DNA of 51,549 nucleotides from Gemmataceae bacterium (GCA_019636445.1 JAHBXO010000037.1:1-51549); one strand, 5' to 3'. Positions 18,501-26,982 are shown, counted from the stretch's first letter. Made by a program: numbers and translations. Notes: generated from the letters alone by a model not told the origin.

Positions 18501-18666
18501 CGAGCGCGCGGTAGACGAGTCCCATGCCGCCACGGCCGATTTCCTCACGCAAATCGTAGCCCGCCGGCGCGGCCGTGCCGGACAGCGCCGCCGAGAGGGT
18601 TTGCTGGTCCGCGCCGGCCGCCTGCGTCCGTTCGTACGCCGGCGTAGGTTCGTCGAGGTGGGGCAT
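15544..18666 (-). CDS. Transmembrane Ser/Thr protein kinase with TPR repeats
   Basis: A protein of 1040 aa. The kinase domain runs from about residue 37 to 310: Gly-loop GRGGMG (44-49), catalytic Lys in VAVKLL (about 66), HRDLKPAN and the metal-binding motif, here MDWG in place of DFG. This D-W-G form is frequent in planctomycetal kinases. The activation loop holds a long Ser/Asp/Thr-rich insert (about 25 residues from ETAIQRSDSDE) before GTPAFMPPEQ, a likely autophosphorylation zone. A membrane segment (AAVALVAVLGAGVAAATW) and a coiled-coil stretch rich in Glu, Arg and Gln follow. About ten TPR-like units then extend to the C-terminus (for example NLGTLREAQGRYAEAEALFRRVIAAHEKTLGPKH). The TPRs, probably outside the cytoplasm, would bind partner proteins. 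The substrate is unknown. Confidence 0.92.
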   Translation of the reverse strand: MPHLDEPTPAYERTQAAGADQQTLSAALSGTAAPAGYDLREEIGRGGMGLVYRALDLSLNREVAVKLLQDQFAAVGTTAARFLDEARITAQLQHPGIPAVHQVGMMPNGRPFLAMKLIKGETLDRLLKARPDPAAERGHFLQIFEAIAQALGYAHSRRVIHRDLKPANVMVGAFGETQVMDWGLAKVLGETAIQRSDSDETTKIRSDRDSNSDASTQYGQFMGTPAFMPPEQAIGAVDRIDERSDVFGLGAILCVILTGKPPFVGSDAETTRQLAARGKVEEAFSRLDACGADPELIALTKRCLAVEPADRPTNAGELAAALAAYRTGAEERVRRTELARAAGDARRRTTTRAAVALVAVLGAGVAAATWQAIRATDAEANTARQLKLTQDAEAKEREAREEADRQKAQAIEDRETARKQERIADERRLDSVRQQLKTETVMQFLLGVLGQSNPWDQIDAGHKADPNLTIREALDRSAKKMDARYTDSREIEARIREAVGTAYYGIGLYAEAEKHLRRAIERLTDDYSTVDLDRDGITLSLANSLSKQGKFAEAEPLFTRILAARQAASGPDNLVTLRVLENHAGMRLAEGKPAEAEAMLRRVATTLDKTHGPDAQVTLTAWMQVADCLRPQDRNAEAVPIYDRVLAGLVKLNGEDHPSTLFAVNNLALVHEELGNAEKAEVLYRRAIAGLERRFGPDHDETLIAQLNLASLLRNYGRLDVAEKLATDIYDRRMKLFGPKFPNTLFAANQLALILKDRGQADRAEPLMKRAIAGLAEVMGESHPETAECRSNLAELYRMQDRLAEAEPLYLAVVAGREKHFGPDHTKTMHALNNLGTLREAQGRYAEAEALFRRVIAAHEKTLGPKHRETLMSQFNLGYVFMSQNRNADAEPWLRKSYEGRRETLGDDNLQTQFSLNWLVMALESQEKFAQAEPLLRRILAIRERQDKTSWLTANTRSRLGRAVLAYQDYDEARKLLEPAFEELKAKSNQIHPMWRGIRLREAAGRVALLHELSGRAEDAARWRAIESQYREQAPAARVR

Positions 18667-18767
18667 CGCTCGGCCGCTTCGGGAGGGACGGAATCGAATC
18701 GAGACCGCGTGTCATGTTACACGATGCGCACCGCACGGGGCCACCCCCACGTCGATTCCGGGCCGCC

Positions 18768-21248
18768 TCAATCCAGCAGCCCCGCGCCGAACGCCGGTTC
18801 CACAGCCTCCGTCGCCGGCTTCGCGTGCTCCTCCCCTTCCACCACGTCGGCGGCGTGCGCCTTCGCGATCGTCTCCTCCGTGCTTGTCGGATCCACCTTC
18901 CGGCACGCCTCCGTAAGCTTGTCGGCGAGGTCGCGCAGCTCCGTCTGCCACTGTGCCGGGTCGATCCCCGGCGGTGTCAGTTGCACGAACTCTTCGATCA
19001 AGAGGATGAAGCGCAGCAGGTGACGGAAAATGATCCCTTCCTGCTTCGTCAGGTCGTTCGACGTGACGTACTGGTTGAAGTTGCCGCCGTAGCGCAGCAC
19101 TTCGCCGGCCGCCCACACCGATTGCACGCTCACGTCCGCCAGGTCCGGGAACTTCGCGTCGAAGAGCATCTTCGCCTTCTCGGCGAGCGTCGGCGGGCGT
19201 TCCTCGAATTCCTCGTCTTCCTCCTCTTCGCCCTCGACCTTCGGCGGCTTCGCCTGGATCAGCCCCCGCGCGATCAGCTCCGGGTCGAGCATCTCGGTGG
19301 CGAGCGGCCCCGGGGGAATGTCACCAGGAATGTGGACGAACTTGAGGAGCGGCCGCGGAATCTCCAGCACCGATTCCAGCAGTTGGATGCGCTCGTCGGG
19401 ATTCGCCTTGCCGAGGAGATCGACGAGGAACGCGCCGTAGATCGGATGGCAGGCACGGAAGACGAGCAGCTTGTCCAGCTCCGCCGTCGGCACGGCACGC
19501 GTGGCCTGGTAGCGAGGCTCGGGTGCGGGAACTATCAGGTTTTCCGATCCCCGCGTCTTGTCCCCTCCCCCCTTGAGGGGGAGGGTTAGGGTGGGGGGTG
19601 TACCGTCGATGACGAAGCCACTGCGCTCTCCGTCACCCCCACCCCGGCCCTCCCCCTTCGAGGGGGAGGGAGAAAGCGTCTTGTCCCCTCCCCCCTTGAG
19701 GGGGAGGGTTAGGGTGGGGGGGGCTTCCTTCGGCGGCTCCGGCTCCAGCGCCACGAAGCCCCGCTCGTGCAGGGTCATCAGCATCCGGTCGAGCTGCTTC
19801 ATCCCCGCTTCGATCCGTGGCTGATCCAGCAACCGCTTCCGCACGACATTCCGAATGAGGTCCACCTCCGGCGAGACCTTGAGCAGGTACGCCAGTAGCC
19901 GCCACGGCAGCGGACCCTTGCTATAGAGCCGCGCCGGCGGGGCGGCCTTCAGCTTGTCGAAGTCCGTTTCGGTCCAGTACTTCTTCGTCGAGTTCCGTGT
20001 CGGCTTCTTCTTAAGAAGCGCCTTCTTCGCTTTGATCAACCCCGGGTCCTTCGTCGTCTCCGGGATCTGATCGTACTGCTTCTTCCACTTCGCGATGCGG
20101 ATGTCGTCCTCGTGCGGCCCGGCGTAGACGTGGCCTTCGGTGTCGAACTGCGGCCGGCCGGCGCGGCCGAAGATCTGGTGCGCCGTGCTCGGGTCGATCA
20201 GCTTCTCCTTGCCGAACGGCCCCTTCACGAGCGCCGTCAGCACCACCGACCGCGCCGGCAGGTTGATCCCGGCCGCGAGCGTCTCGGTGCAGAGCGCCAC
20301 GCTCAGGAGCTTCTGCTCGAACAGCCTCTCGACGACGCGCCGGTACTTCGGCAAGAGGCCCGCGTGGTGCACGCCGACCCCCCGACGCAGCATCTGCTTG
20401 AGCTTCGGCCCCACGCCGTGCGGCCATTCCAGCTTGTCCACCTCCTGATTCAACGCCGACTTCTGTGCCGGGTTCAGCAGGTCCAGCCCCTTCAACTGTT
20501 CCGCGATCGACCAGCACTCGTCCCGGTTGAACGCGAACACCAGCGCCGGCGTCTTGCGCGTCGCATCGTCCCCCTTCGCCATCTCCACGAGCAGATCGTT
20601 GAGGTACTCGTCGGGCGCCCAGTGGTACGTCAGCGGAATCTTGCGCTCGCGGCCCTCGGCCAACTCCAGCTTGCGCCCGTGGCAGCGCTCCAGCCAGTTG
20701 AGGAACTCGACCGAGTTCCCGACCGTCGCGGAGAGCAGCAACAGGCGGATATGCTTGGGAAGCAGCGCCAGCGACAGTTCCCACACGATGCCGCGCTCGG
20801 GGTCGGCGAAGCTGTGGAACTCGTCCATCACCACGGCCGAGACGTTGTGGAAGTCGAACCCCTCGGGGTGCAGCAACCGGTTCAAGAGAATCTCGGCGAC
20901 GACGACGAGCACCTTCGCGCCCGGGTTCACCTTGCGGTTGCCCGTCACGAGGCCGATCGACTCCTTCGGGAAGCCCCAGCGCTCGGCGGCGGCCTGCATC
21001 TCCTGGAACTTCTGATCGGTCAGCGCGATGAGCGGCGTGGTGTAATAGGCGACGGTGCCCGTGTGGAGTGCCTCGTACAGCGCCGCCTGCGCGATGAGCG
21101 TCTTGCCGGTGCCCGTCGGCGCGCAGACGAGCACGCCCTGTTCGGAGGTGAACCATGCGAGAAGCGCGTCCTCCTGCACCGGATACGGCGGGTACGGCAG
21201 TTGGTCGAGGTAGCGGGAAGCAAGTTCGTCGCGTGTCGGGGGTGGCAT
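18768..21248 (-). CDS. Ski2-like DEAD/DEAH-box helicase with in-frame repeat insertion
   Basis: A protein of 826 aa starting MPPPTRDELASRYL. It is an ATP-dependent RNA or DNA helicase. Motifs in order: APTGTGKT (43-50), MDEFHS (Walker B of the DEFH form), LLLSATVGN (motif III), HHAGLLPKYR and the Q-x2-GRAGRP motif VI. The C-terminal third resembles the extension often found after such helicases in actinobacteria and planctomycetes (DUF3516-like; tentative). Residues about 507-566 are foreign: PPTLTLPLKGGG occurs twice and SPSPSKGEGRGGG once, the translation of inserted palindromic DNA repeats. An acidic run, EGEEEEDEEFEE, lies nearer the C-terminus. The insertion sits between conserved blocks, so the protein may still work. 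Confidence 0.88.
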   Translation of the reverse strand: MPPPTRDELASRYLDQLPYPPYPVQEDALLAWFTSEQGVLVCAPTGTGKTLIAQAALYEALHTGTVAYYTTPLIALTDQKFQEMQAAAERWGFPKESIGLVTGNRKVNPGAKVLVVVAEILLNRLLHPEGFDFHNVSAVVMDEFHSFADPERGIVWELSLALLPKHIRLLLLSATVGNSVEFLNWLERCHGRKLELAEGRERKIPLTYHWAPDEYLNDLLVEMAKGDDATRKTPALVFAFNRDECWSIAEQLKGLDLLNPAQKSALNQEVDKLEWPHGVGPKLKQMLRRGVGVHHAGLLPKYRRVVERLFEQKLLSVALCTETLAAGINLPARSVVLTALVKGPFGKEKLIDPSTAHQIFGRAGRPQFDTEGHVYAGPHEDDIRIAKWKKQYDQIPETTKDPGLIKAKKALLKKKPTRNSTKKYWTETDFDKLKAAPPARLYSKGPLPWRLLAYLLKVSPEVDLIRNVVRKRLLDQPRIEAGMKQLDRMLMTLHERGFVALEPEPPKEAPPTLTLPLKGGGDKTLSPSPSKGEGRGGGDGERSGFVIDGTPPTLTLPLKGGGDKTRGSENLIVPAPEPRYQATRAVPTAELDKLLVFRACHPIYGAFLVDLLGKANPDERIQLLESVLEIPRPLLKFVHIPGDIPPGPLATEMLDPELIARGLIQAKPPKVEGEEEEDEEFEERPPTLAEKAKMLFDAKFPDLADVSVQSVWAAGEVLRYGGNFNQYVTSNDLTKQEGIIFRHLLRFILLIEEFVQLTPPGIDPAQWQTELRDLADKLTEACRKVDPTSTEETIAKAHAADVVEGEEHAKPATEAVEPAFGAGLLD
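19553..19721. repeat. REP-like palindromic repeats inserted in the helicase gene
   Basis: A 46-bp unit of CCCCTCCCCCCTTGAGGGGG type occurs at 19553-19598 and again, identical, at 19676-19721. A related inverted copy (CCCTCCCCCTTCGAGGGGGA) lies between them near 19648-19672. The step between the direct copies is 123 bp, or 41 codons, so the frame is kept. Each unit is itself a hairpin. Confidence 0.85.
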
Positions 21249-21287
21249 GCGGATTTATTATCCGGTTCCGGACCCGGACGGACTCCC

Positions 21288-21415
21288 GAATCGGGGAATC
21301 GGCACAACGTCTTTCCGCACTCGCCGCGCCAACATCCCGATCGTCTTGAAAAGTGGAATCGTCCGATTCCCGATGGCCGAGTGGCCTAAAACCAGGGGAA
21401 AAGCTGCCCGATTCC
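21288..21415. promoter_or_regulatory. Clustered GGAATCG motifs and a perfect dyad
   Basis: GGAATCG or its complement CGATTCC occurs at 21295-21301, 21355-21361, 21364-21370 and 21409-21415, with GAATCGG at 21288-21294. Copies two and three form the perfect dyad GGAATCG-TC-CGATTCC. They lie in the 275-bp divergent gap between the helicase and the small secreted protein, where an operator is plausible. Confidence 0.4.
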
Positions 21416-21470
21416 GACCTTTCGAATGTCTGAAATCGTAACTCACGGAAAAGAATCTTGCAGGAATTTG

Positions 21471-21499
21471 TTGACTTGACTCTTGGACAAGGTTAGCAT
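21471..21499 (+). promoter_or_regulatory. Sigma-70-type promoter
   Basis: TTGACT (21471-21476), a 17-bp spacer and TAGCAT (21494-21499). The local sequence is AT-richer than its surroundings. Transcription would start near 21506, about 18 nt before the ATG at 21524, and would read towards the DUF1559 and AhpD-like genes. Confidence 0.6.
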
Positions 21500-21523
21500 C
21501 GGCATTGATCGCTGGATGACTTC

Positions 21524-21913
21524 ATGTTCTCCGTTCGACTCCCATCTTCGATCCGATTCGCCGTGGCAGGTGTCCTGCTCGCGTTCGCGTTCGTCTCGAG
21601 CGAAGGGAAAGCTGTCGCGGGTTGCGGCGAACCGATGCTGACCCTCGGCGGTCACGGCGCTCATGACGATACCTCGCCGGATCGACCGAAGACTCCTTGC
21701 ACCGGCCCGCATTGTTCCGAACGGCCGACCGCGCCGCCCGTCCTCCCCCCGTCGATGCCGACGAAACTGCACACCTCGCAGGAAGCTTGCGCGCTCTCGA
21801 GCGTTTTGAAATTCTCACCGTTCCGTGCCGATCCCTTCCAATCGATTCCCGATTCCTTCGGCCGGCCTGTCCGCCGGTCCTCCGTTCCGTTCCATCCGCC
21901 ACGATCCATCTGA
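21524..21913 (+). CDS. Small secreted Cys-containing protein
   Basis: A protein of 129 aa. MFSVRLPSSIRFAVAGVLLAFAFVSSEGKAVA is a signal peptide or N-terminal anchor. The mature part has an isolated Cys (CGEPML, Cys34), a His/Asp segment (GGHGAHDD) and the motif PCTGPHCS at residues 58-65. It then becomes Pro/Ser-rich and low in complexity. Small proteins with a PC-x-GP-x-C motif occur repeatedly in Planctomycetes as far as I recall, but I know of no function. The clean promoter and short leader support expression. It is the first gene of the run that leads to the DUF1559 protein. Confidence 0.65.
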   Translation: MFSVRLPSSIRFAVAGVLLAFAFVSSEGKAVAGCGEPMLTLGGHGAHDDTSPDRPKTPCTGPHCSERPTAPPVLPPSMPTKLHTSQEACALSSVLKFSPFRADPFQSIPDSFGRPVRRSSVPFHPPRSI

Positions 21914-22173
21914 TGGCCGGCCGGTGAGTGCGCGCCGGCGCTCGCGCGGAGATTCCGCGCAGTGCTACCCTGCAGTCATCGCGTTGGTCGTTCGCGTTTG
22001 CGCACGTTCCGTGCACCTCCGTTCCCTTCGTTGACGGCCGGACTCCGCGTCCGCGCCACGATTTGTTCCCGACGATCGCGCGGCCGCTTTGCGTCCGCGC
22101 GGATGGTTCCCGCGTATCCGATTGGGTCCGCGTACGTTCTCGTTCCGTTTCATTCTTTCATCCAGGTGTTTCC
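21914..22173 (+). other. Leader region of the DUF1559 gene, no gene seen
   Basis: The 260 bp are rich in CGTT/GCGT runs and turn pyrimidine-rich (CGTTCCGTTTCATTCTTTC) just before the DUF1559 start. I see no open frame with coding character, no clear ribosome site beyond CCAGGTG, and no terminator. It may be a long untranslated leader. Confidence 0.4.
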
Positions 22174-23124
<951 letters not shown>

Positions 23125-23134
23125 GCGTTCCCCG

Positions 23135-23160
23135 GCGCGCGGTCCGGTCGGGCCGCGCGC
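23135..23160 (+). terminator. GC-rich hairpin after the DUF1559 gene
   Basis: GCGCGCGGTCC and GGGCCGCGCGC form an 11-bp stem (one G-U pair) with loop GGTC, 10 bp after the stop. No T-run follows, so partial termination or mRNA protection is as likely as full termination. Confidence 0.45.
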
Positions 23161-23187
23161 GGACATCACCCCCAACGGATTCCCGAC

Positions 23188-23553
23188 ATGCTTCGCTTAC
23201 TCGTTCCGTGTCTGGCGCTTGCTTTGGCCGGCTGTTATTCTTCCGATCCTCTTTCGATGGCGACCACGGCCGAGAAGTCGCGTCCGGCGCTCGACGCCGC
23301 GCTCGGCGGCTGGAAGGCGGGAAAAACCGAGGCCGAATTGAAGGGCCAATCGCCGCCAGTCTACCTGATCGACGCGGATTTCAAACGCGGCGCCAAACTC
23401 GTGGATTACAAGGTCGAAGGCGATGGCAAGCCCCACGGCACCGGCTTCCGCTACGACGTTTCTCTCACCATCGATGGCGGCAAAGGCGCGAAAAAGGTCG
23501 CCTATCGCGTCGTCACCGAACCCAACACCGCGATCTCCCGCGAGGACGATTGA
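23188..23553 (+). CDS. Small lipoprotein
   Basis: A protein of 121 aa. MLRLLVPCLALALAGC ends in a lipobox (LAGC) with Cys16 as the lipidation site. The mature part (ALGGWKAGKTEAELKGQSPPVYLIDADFKRGAKLVDYKVEGDG...YDVSLTIDGGKGAKKVAYRV) looks like a small beta-rich domain. Short lipoproteins of this design commonly follow DUF1559 genes in Planctomycetes. The function is unknown. Its stop is one base before the start of the next gene, so the two are co-translated or at least co-transcribed. Confidence 0.8.
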   Translation: MLRLLVPCLALALAGCYSSDPLSMATTAEKSRPALDAALGGWKAGKTEAELKGQSPPVYLIDADFKRGAKLVDYKVEGDGKPHGTGFRYDVSLTIDGGKGAKKVAYRVVTEPNTAISREDD

Positions 23554-23554
23554 C

Positions 23555-24892
23555 ATGACCCCGCTGATCCTCTCCACGCTTTTGTTCGTATCGGGCGACA
23601 CCCCGCCGGCGGAGGCGCCGAAGCTCGTGCCCGCGACTCGCGTCGAAGAAAAAGAGGCGATGGAAGCGCACAAGAAAGCGCGTCCGCGCCTGCCCGCGCC
23701 GCCCGAAAGCGAAGGCCGCGGTGTCAACAACGCCCGTTTCCGCCAGTACTACCTCGGCCACCTCGGCGGCGGCTTCGGCACCGGGACGGGCACCGGCGGC
23801 GCCGGCGGCAACCGGACCGGCGCCGGCCGCGACCCGTCCATGACGCTCGACAACACCTTCAAGGTCAAGCTCTTCTGGATCGCGTCCCGCGCCAACAACT
23901 GCTACTACTGCCTCGGCCACCAGGAGCAGAAGCTCGCGGTCGCCGGCGTCGCCGACGACGAAATCGCGGCGCTCGATACAGACTGGTCCCGCTTCACCGA
24001 AGCCGAGAAGACCGCATTCGCCTTCACGAAGAAACTGACTCAGACGCCGCACCTGATCGGCGACGCCGACCTCGCCGCGATGAAGAAGCACTACAAGCCG
24101 AACGAGGTGCTGGAAATCGTCGTCACGGTCGCCGGGTACAACGCGACGAACCGCTGGACGGATGGATTGAACATCCCGGCGGAGGCGTCAGGCCAGTTCC
24201 GCCGCGAGGACGGCAAGGAGGGGCCGGACCTGAGCAAGTTCACGACGCCGACGAGCGCGAAGTTCAAGGACATCGTTTCGCTGGTGGCGCCGCTGCCGGA
24301 GAAGTGCGTGAAGGGTTCGCCGCCGGTGTGGCCGGCACGGCCGGCGCTCGAGGACCGTGCGACCGTGGAGGCGCACTTGAAAGCGGCGAAGGACCGCCAG
24401 GCCGTGCTGCCGGTGGCGGACGCGAAGGCGGCGGCGGAACTGTGGAAGGCGGACGGCGCGGCCCCGCAGTGGGTGCGCCTGCTGGCTGTGTTTCCGCGAT
24501 CCGGCGAAACGCGCGTGTCCGGGATGAAGAATGCCGCCGAGAAGGGGTTGCTGCCGGCGCGCGTGCAGGCGGAGATCGCCTGGACCGCGGCGCGTGTCGA
24601 CCGTGCGTGGTACGCGCTCGCCGTCGCCAAGGCTCGCTTGAAGGCGCTCGGCTTCACCGACGACCAGATCTTCGCCCTCGACGGCGACGCGAAAGACCTG
24701 CCGGAATCGGAACGGCTCGCGATCGCGTTCGCCCGCAAGCTTTCCATGGCACCGGCGACCGTGAGCGATACGGACGTCGAAGGCCTGCGCAAGCATTTCA
24801 AGGACAAGGAAGTCGCCGAGATCGTGCACAACGTCTGCAACGCGGCGTTCCTGAACCGCGTGACCGAAACGGCGCGGTTGCCGCTCGACTGA
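23555..24892 (+). CDS. Exported duplicated AhpD/carboxymuconolactone-decarboxylase-like protein
   Basis: A protein of 445 aa from ATG 23555, one base after the lipoprotein stop. The N-terminus (MTPLILSTLLFVSGDTPPAEA) looks like a short signal. A Gly/Thr-rich linker precedes the first alpha-helical AhpD-like domain: LDNTFKVKLFWIASRANNCYYCLGHQE, with Cys116, Cys119 and His122. The second half repeats the fold (WTAARVDRAWYALAVAKARLKALGFTDDQIFALDGD) but lacks both cysteines. AhpD-like proteins use a CxxC pair and His in thiol-dependent peroxide reduction or related chemistry. Here His follows the second Cys by three residues, not four as in classical AhpD. It is paralogous to the gene at 25539. 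Confidence 0.85.
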   Translation: MTPLILSTLLFVSGDTPPAEAPKLVPATRVEEKEAMEAHKKARPRLPAPPESEGRGVNNARFRQYYLGHLGGGFGTGTGTGGAGGNRTGAGRDPSMTLDNTFKVKLFWIASRANNCYYCLGHQEQKLAVAGVADDEIAALDTDWSRFTEAEKTAFAFTKKLTQTPHLIGDADLAAMKKHYKPNEVLEIVVTVAGYNATNRWTDGLNIPAEASGQFRREDGKEGPDLSKFTTPTSAKFKDIVSLVAPLPEKCVKGSPPVWPARPALEDRATVEAHLKAAKDRQAVLPVADAKAAAELWKADGAAPQWVRLLAVFPRSGETRVSGMKNAAEKGLLPARVQAEIAWTAARVDRAWYALAVAKARLKALGFTDDQIFALDGDAKDLPESERLAIAFARKLSMAPATVSDTDVEGLRKHFKDKEVAEIVHNVCNAAFLNRVTETARLPLD

Positions 24893-24903
24893 TCCTGGAA
24901 TTC

Positions 24904-24925
24904 ACCCGGCGGTATGCCGCCGGGT
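24904..24925 (+). terminator. Hairpin between AhpD-like genes
   Basis: ACCCGGCGG, loop TATG, CCGCCGGGT: a 9-bp stem 11 bp after the stop of the first duplicated protein. ATCGTTCCCGTTCG follows. Probably a partial terminator inside the run. Confidence 0.55.
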
Positions 24926-24967
24926 CATCGTTCCCGTTCGCCTTTCCCTCGGGTTTCCGGTCGACTT

Positions 24968-25507
24968 ATGACAGATTCGAAATCGTCGTTGCTCTTCGCG
25001 TTCCCGGACGCGGAAGAGGCGATCAACGGCCTCGCCCGCGCCGTGCTGCGCGGCCCATCGTCGCTCGACCCCGCGGAGCGCGAGTTGATCGCGGCATTCG
25101 TGTCGATGCGCAACGGTTGTGGTTTCTGTGCCACCGTCCACGCCGCGACCGCACGCCGGCTATTCGGTGATCGCGCCTCGATCGTGGATGCCGCCCTTGC
25201 GAATCCGGAGTCGCTCGAACCGCGATTCCGCGCACTGCTGGCGATTGCGGAGCGGATTCGCGCGAACCGCTCGCTGGATGCGGACACCGTGGCAGCGGCG
25301 CTCGCGGCCGGCGCGGACGACCGCGCGGTGCACGACGCCGTGTTCGTGGCGGCGGCGTTCAGCATGATCAATCGCTATGTCGACGGCTTCGGCAGTGCGC
25401 CGGCCGATGCGGCGCTCTGCGACGAGCTCGCCGACCACTTTGCCGCTGATGTCGCCACCGACTTCGTGTGCGACGCGCCGATCGTCGTCGATTCCCATTC
25501 GATCTGA
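24968..25507 (+). CDS. Cytoplasmic AhpD-like protein
   Basis: A single-domain protein of 179 aa with no signal peptide. It has the classical CxxCxxxH redox motif: NGCGFCATVHAATARR, with Cys51, Cys54 and His58, preceded by the family helix LDPAERELIAAFVSMRN. The C-terminal helix SMINRYVDGFG matches the peroxidase-related branch of the carboxymuconolactone-decarboxylase family. The expected role is thiol peroxidase or a partner in peroxide defence. It lies between two exported, duplicated relatives, which suggests a joint role on both sides of the membrane. The start is ATG 24968; the ribosome site is weak. Confidence 0.88.
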   Translation: MTDSKSSLLFAFPDAEEAINGLARAVLRGPSSLDPAERELIAAFVSMRNGCGFCATVHAATARRLFGDRASIVDAALANPESLEPRFRALLAIAERIRANRSLDADTVAAALAAGADDRAVHDAVFVAAAFSMINRYVDGFGSAPADAALCDELADHFAADVATDFVCDAPIVVDSHSI

Positions 25508-25538
25508 TCCCGATTTCATTCCTTTCCCGGAGTCTGCC

Positions 25539-26936
25539 GTGAAGAAGTACCTCCTGAGTTTCCTTGGCGCGCTGGCGGCAAACGCCGCATTCGGTGCCGA
25601 CCTGCCGACCAACGAACCCCGACCGACGCCGCTGACGCGGCCAGAGATGAAGCAGTACCTCGAAGACATGAAGGCGCGGAAGCCGCGCATCCCGCTGCCG
25701 GAACTCACCGAGGAGGACAAGGCGAAGCTCGGCGAGCGCGGCGGCAGTTACGAAGGCCGACTGCGCTACCATTACATGCCGCAGTCGGGCGAAGGACGCG
25801 GCGCCGGCGGCCGTGGGGGAAGCGGATTCAGCTTCGGACCGTCGGGGACCGAAGCCACGCTCGACAACACCTTCAAGGTGCAACTGTTCTGGCTCGTCTC
25901 CCGCGCCAACAACTGCCAGTACTGCCAGGGCCACCAGGAGAGCAAGCTGCTCCGCGCCGGCATGAAGGAAGACGAGATCGCCGCGCTCGACAGCGACTGG
26001 AACGCCTTCGGCGAAGCGCAGAAGGTCGCATTCGCTTTCGCCGTGAAGTTCACGAACAACCCGCACCTGCTCAACGATGCCGACATCGAGGGGCTTCGCA
26101 AGCACTACTCCAACGAGAAGATTCTGGAAATGATCCTGTCGATGGCCGGGAACAACTCGATCAATCGCTGGAAGGAAGGCACCGGCGTGCCGCAGAACGA
26201 AGGCAGTGGTGGTTTCGGAATCGGCCGCGCTGGTGGTGAGCGCCCGGCGACGACGGAGAAGCACACGTACCTGACACCGACGGCGGACAAGTACAAGAGC
26301 GCCGTCACGAAGGTGTCGCCGTTGGAGATCGATCCGAAGACCGGCGGCCCGTCGCGCGCGACGGTCTGCAAGCGCCCGGCGCTTGAGAGCCGTTCCGAAA
26401 CGGAGGCCGCACTCGCCGCGGCGGCGAAGCGGACGCCGCGTCTGCCGCTCGTGGACGACGCCAAGGCGCGCGAGGTCGTGCCGGCCGACTATCCTAAGGG
26501 CGAGCTGCCGCAATGGATCCGGCTGCTGGCGACCTTCCCGGAACAGGCGAAGTCGCGTGTCGCCAGCCAGATCTCGGCCGAAACGCGTGGCGACTTGAAT
26601 CCGCTGCTCAAGGCGCAGGTAAGTTGGATCATCGCCCGCCAGGACCGCGCGTGGTACGCCACGGCGGAAGCCAAGAAGCGTCTTCAAGCACTCGGGCAGA
26701 CCGACGACCAGATCTACGTGCTCGACGGCGACTGGAAAGGTTTCACGCCGACCGAGCAAGCGATGTTCACGGTCGCAAAGAAGCTGGCGGCCTCGCCGGT
26801 GGTGCTGACAGACGATGACGTGACGGCGGCGGTAAAGCTCGCCGGCCCGCGCGACGTGGTGCAACTGATCAGCTACGTCACCACGCGGGCGTCGTTCGAT
26901 CGCATCACGGAATCCGCCGGCCTGCGGGCGGAGTAA
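25539..26936 (+). CDS. Exported duplicated AhpD-like protein, paralog
   Basis: A protein of 465 aa. The start is GTG 25539, chosen because it opens a good signal peptide (MKKYLLSFLGALAANAAFGA) and follows CCGGAG; no suitable ATG exists. The order repeats that of the 23555 protein: Pro/Glu-rich segment, Gly-rich linker, then LDNTFKVQLFWLVSRANNCQYCQGHQE with Cys126, Cys129 and His132. A second AhpD-like half follows (WIIARQDRAWYATAEAKKRLQALGQTDDQIYVLDGD) without cysteines. The shared linker and motifs show gene duplication within this locus. The redox chemistry is likely but untested, and the degenerate half may serve in binding or dimer formation. Confidence 0.87.
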   Translation: MKKYLLSFLGALAANAAFGADLPTNEPRPTPLTRPEMKQYLEDMKARKPRIPLPELTEEDKAKLGERGGSYEGRLRYHYMPQSGEGRGAGGRGGSGFSFGPSGTEATLDNTFKVQLFWLVSRANNCQYCQGHQESKLLRAGMKEDEIAALDSDWNAFGEAQKVAFAFAVKFTNNPHLLNDADIEGLRKHYSNEKILEMILSMAGNNSINRWKEGTGVPQNEGSGGFGIGRAGGERPATTEKHTYLTPTADKYKSAVTKVSPLEIDPKTGGPSRATVCKRPALESRSETEAALAAAAKRTPRLPLVDDAKAREVVPADYPKGELPQWIRLLATFPEQAKSRVASQISAETRGDLNPLLKAQVSWIIARQDRAWYATAEAKKRLQALGQTDDQIYVLDGDWKGFTPTEQAMFTVAKKLAASPVVLTDDDVTAAVKLAGPRDVVQLISYVTTRASFDRITESAGLRAE

Positions 26937-26954
26937 CAGCGATGGGTTTCCCGG

Positions 26955-26979
26955 GGAGCCGGACGCGAAGTCCGGCTCC
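26955..26979. terminator. Bidirectional terminator between convergent genes
   Basis: GGAGCCGGAC, loop GCGAA, GTCCGGCTCC, then GTTTCATTT on the plus strand. It lies in the 46-bp gap between the AhpD-like paralog and the TIM-barrel hydrolase. Confidence 0.75.
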
Positions 26980-26982
26980 GTT

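Noticed and set aside
19553..19721. Possible frameshift or assembly error in the helicase
   Set aside because: The frame is open before, through and after the insert, and conserved helicase blocks continue on both sides in the same frame.
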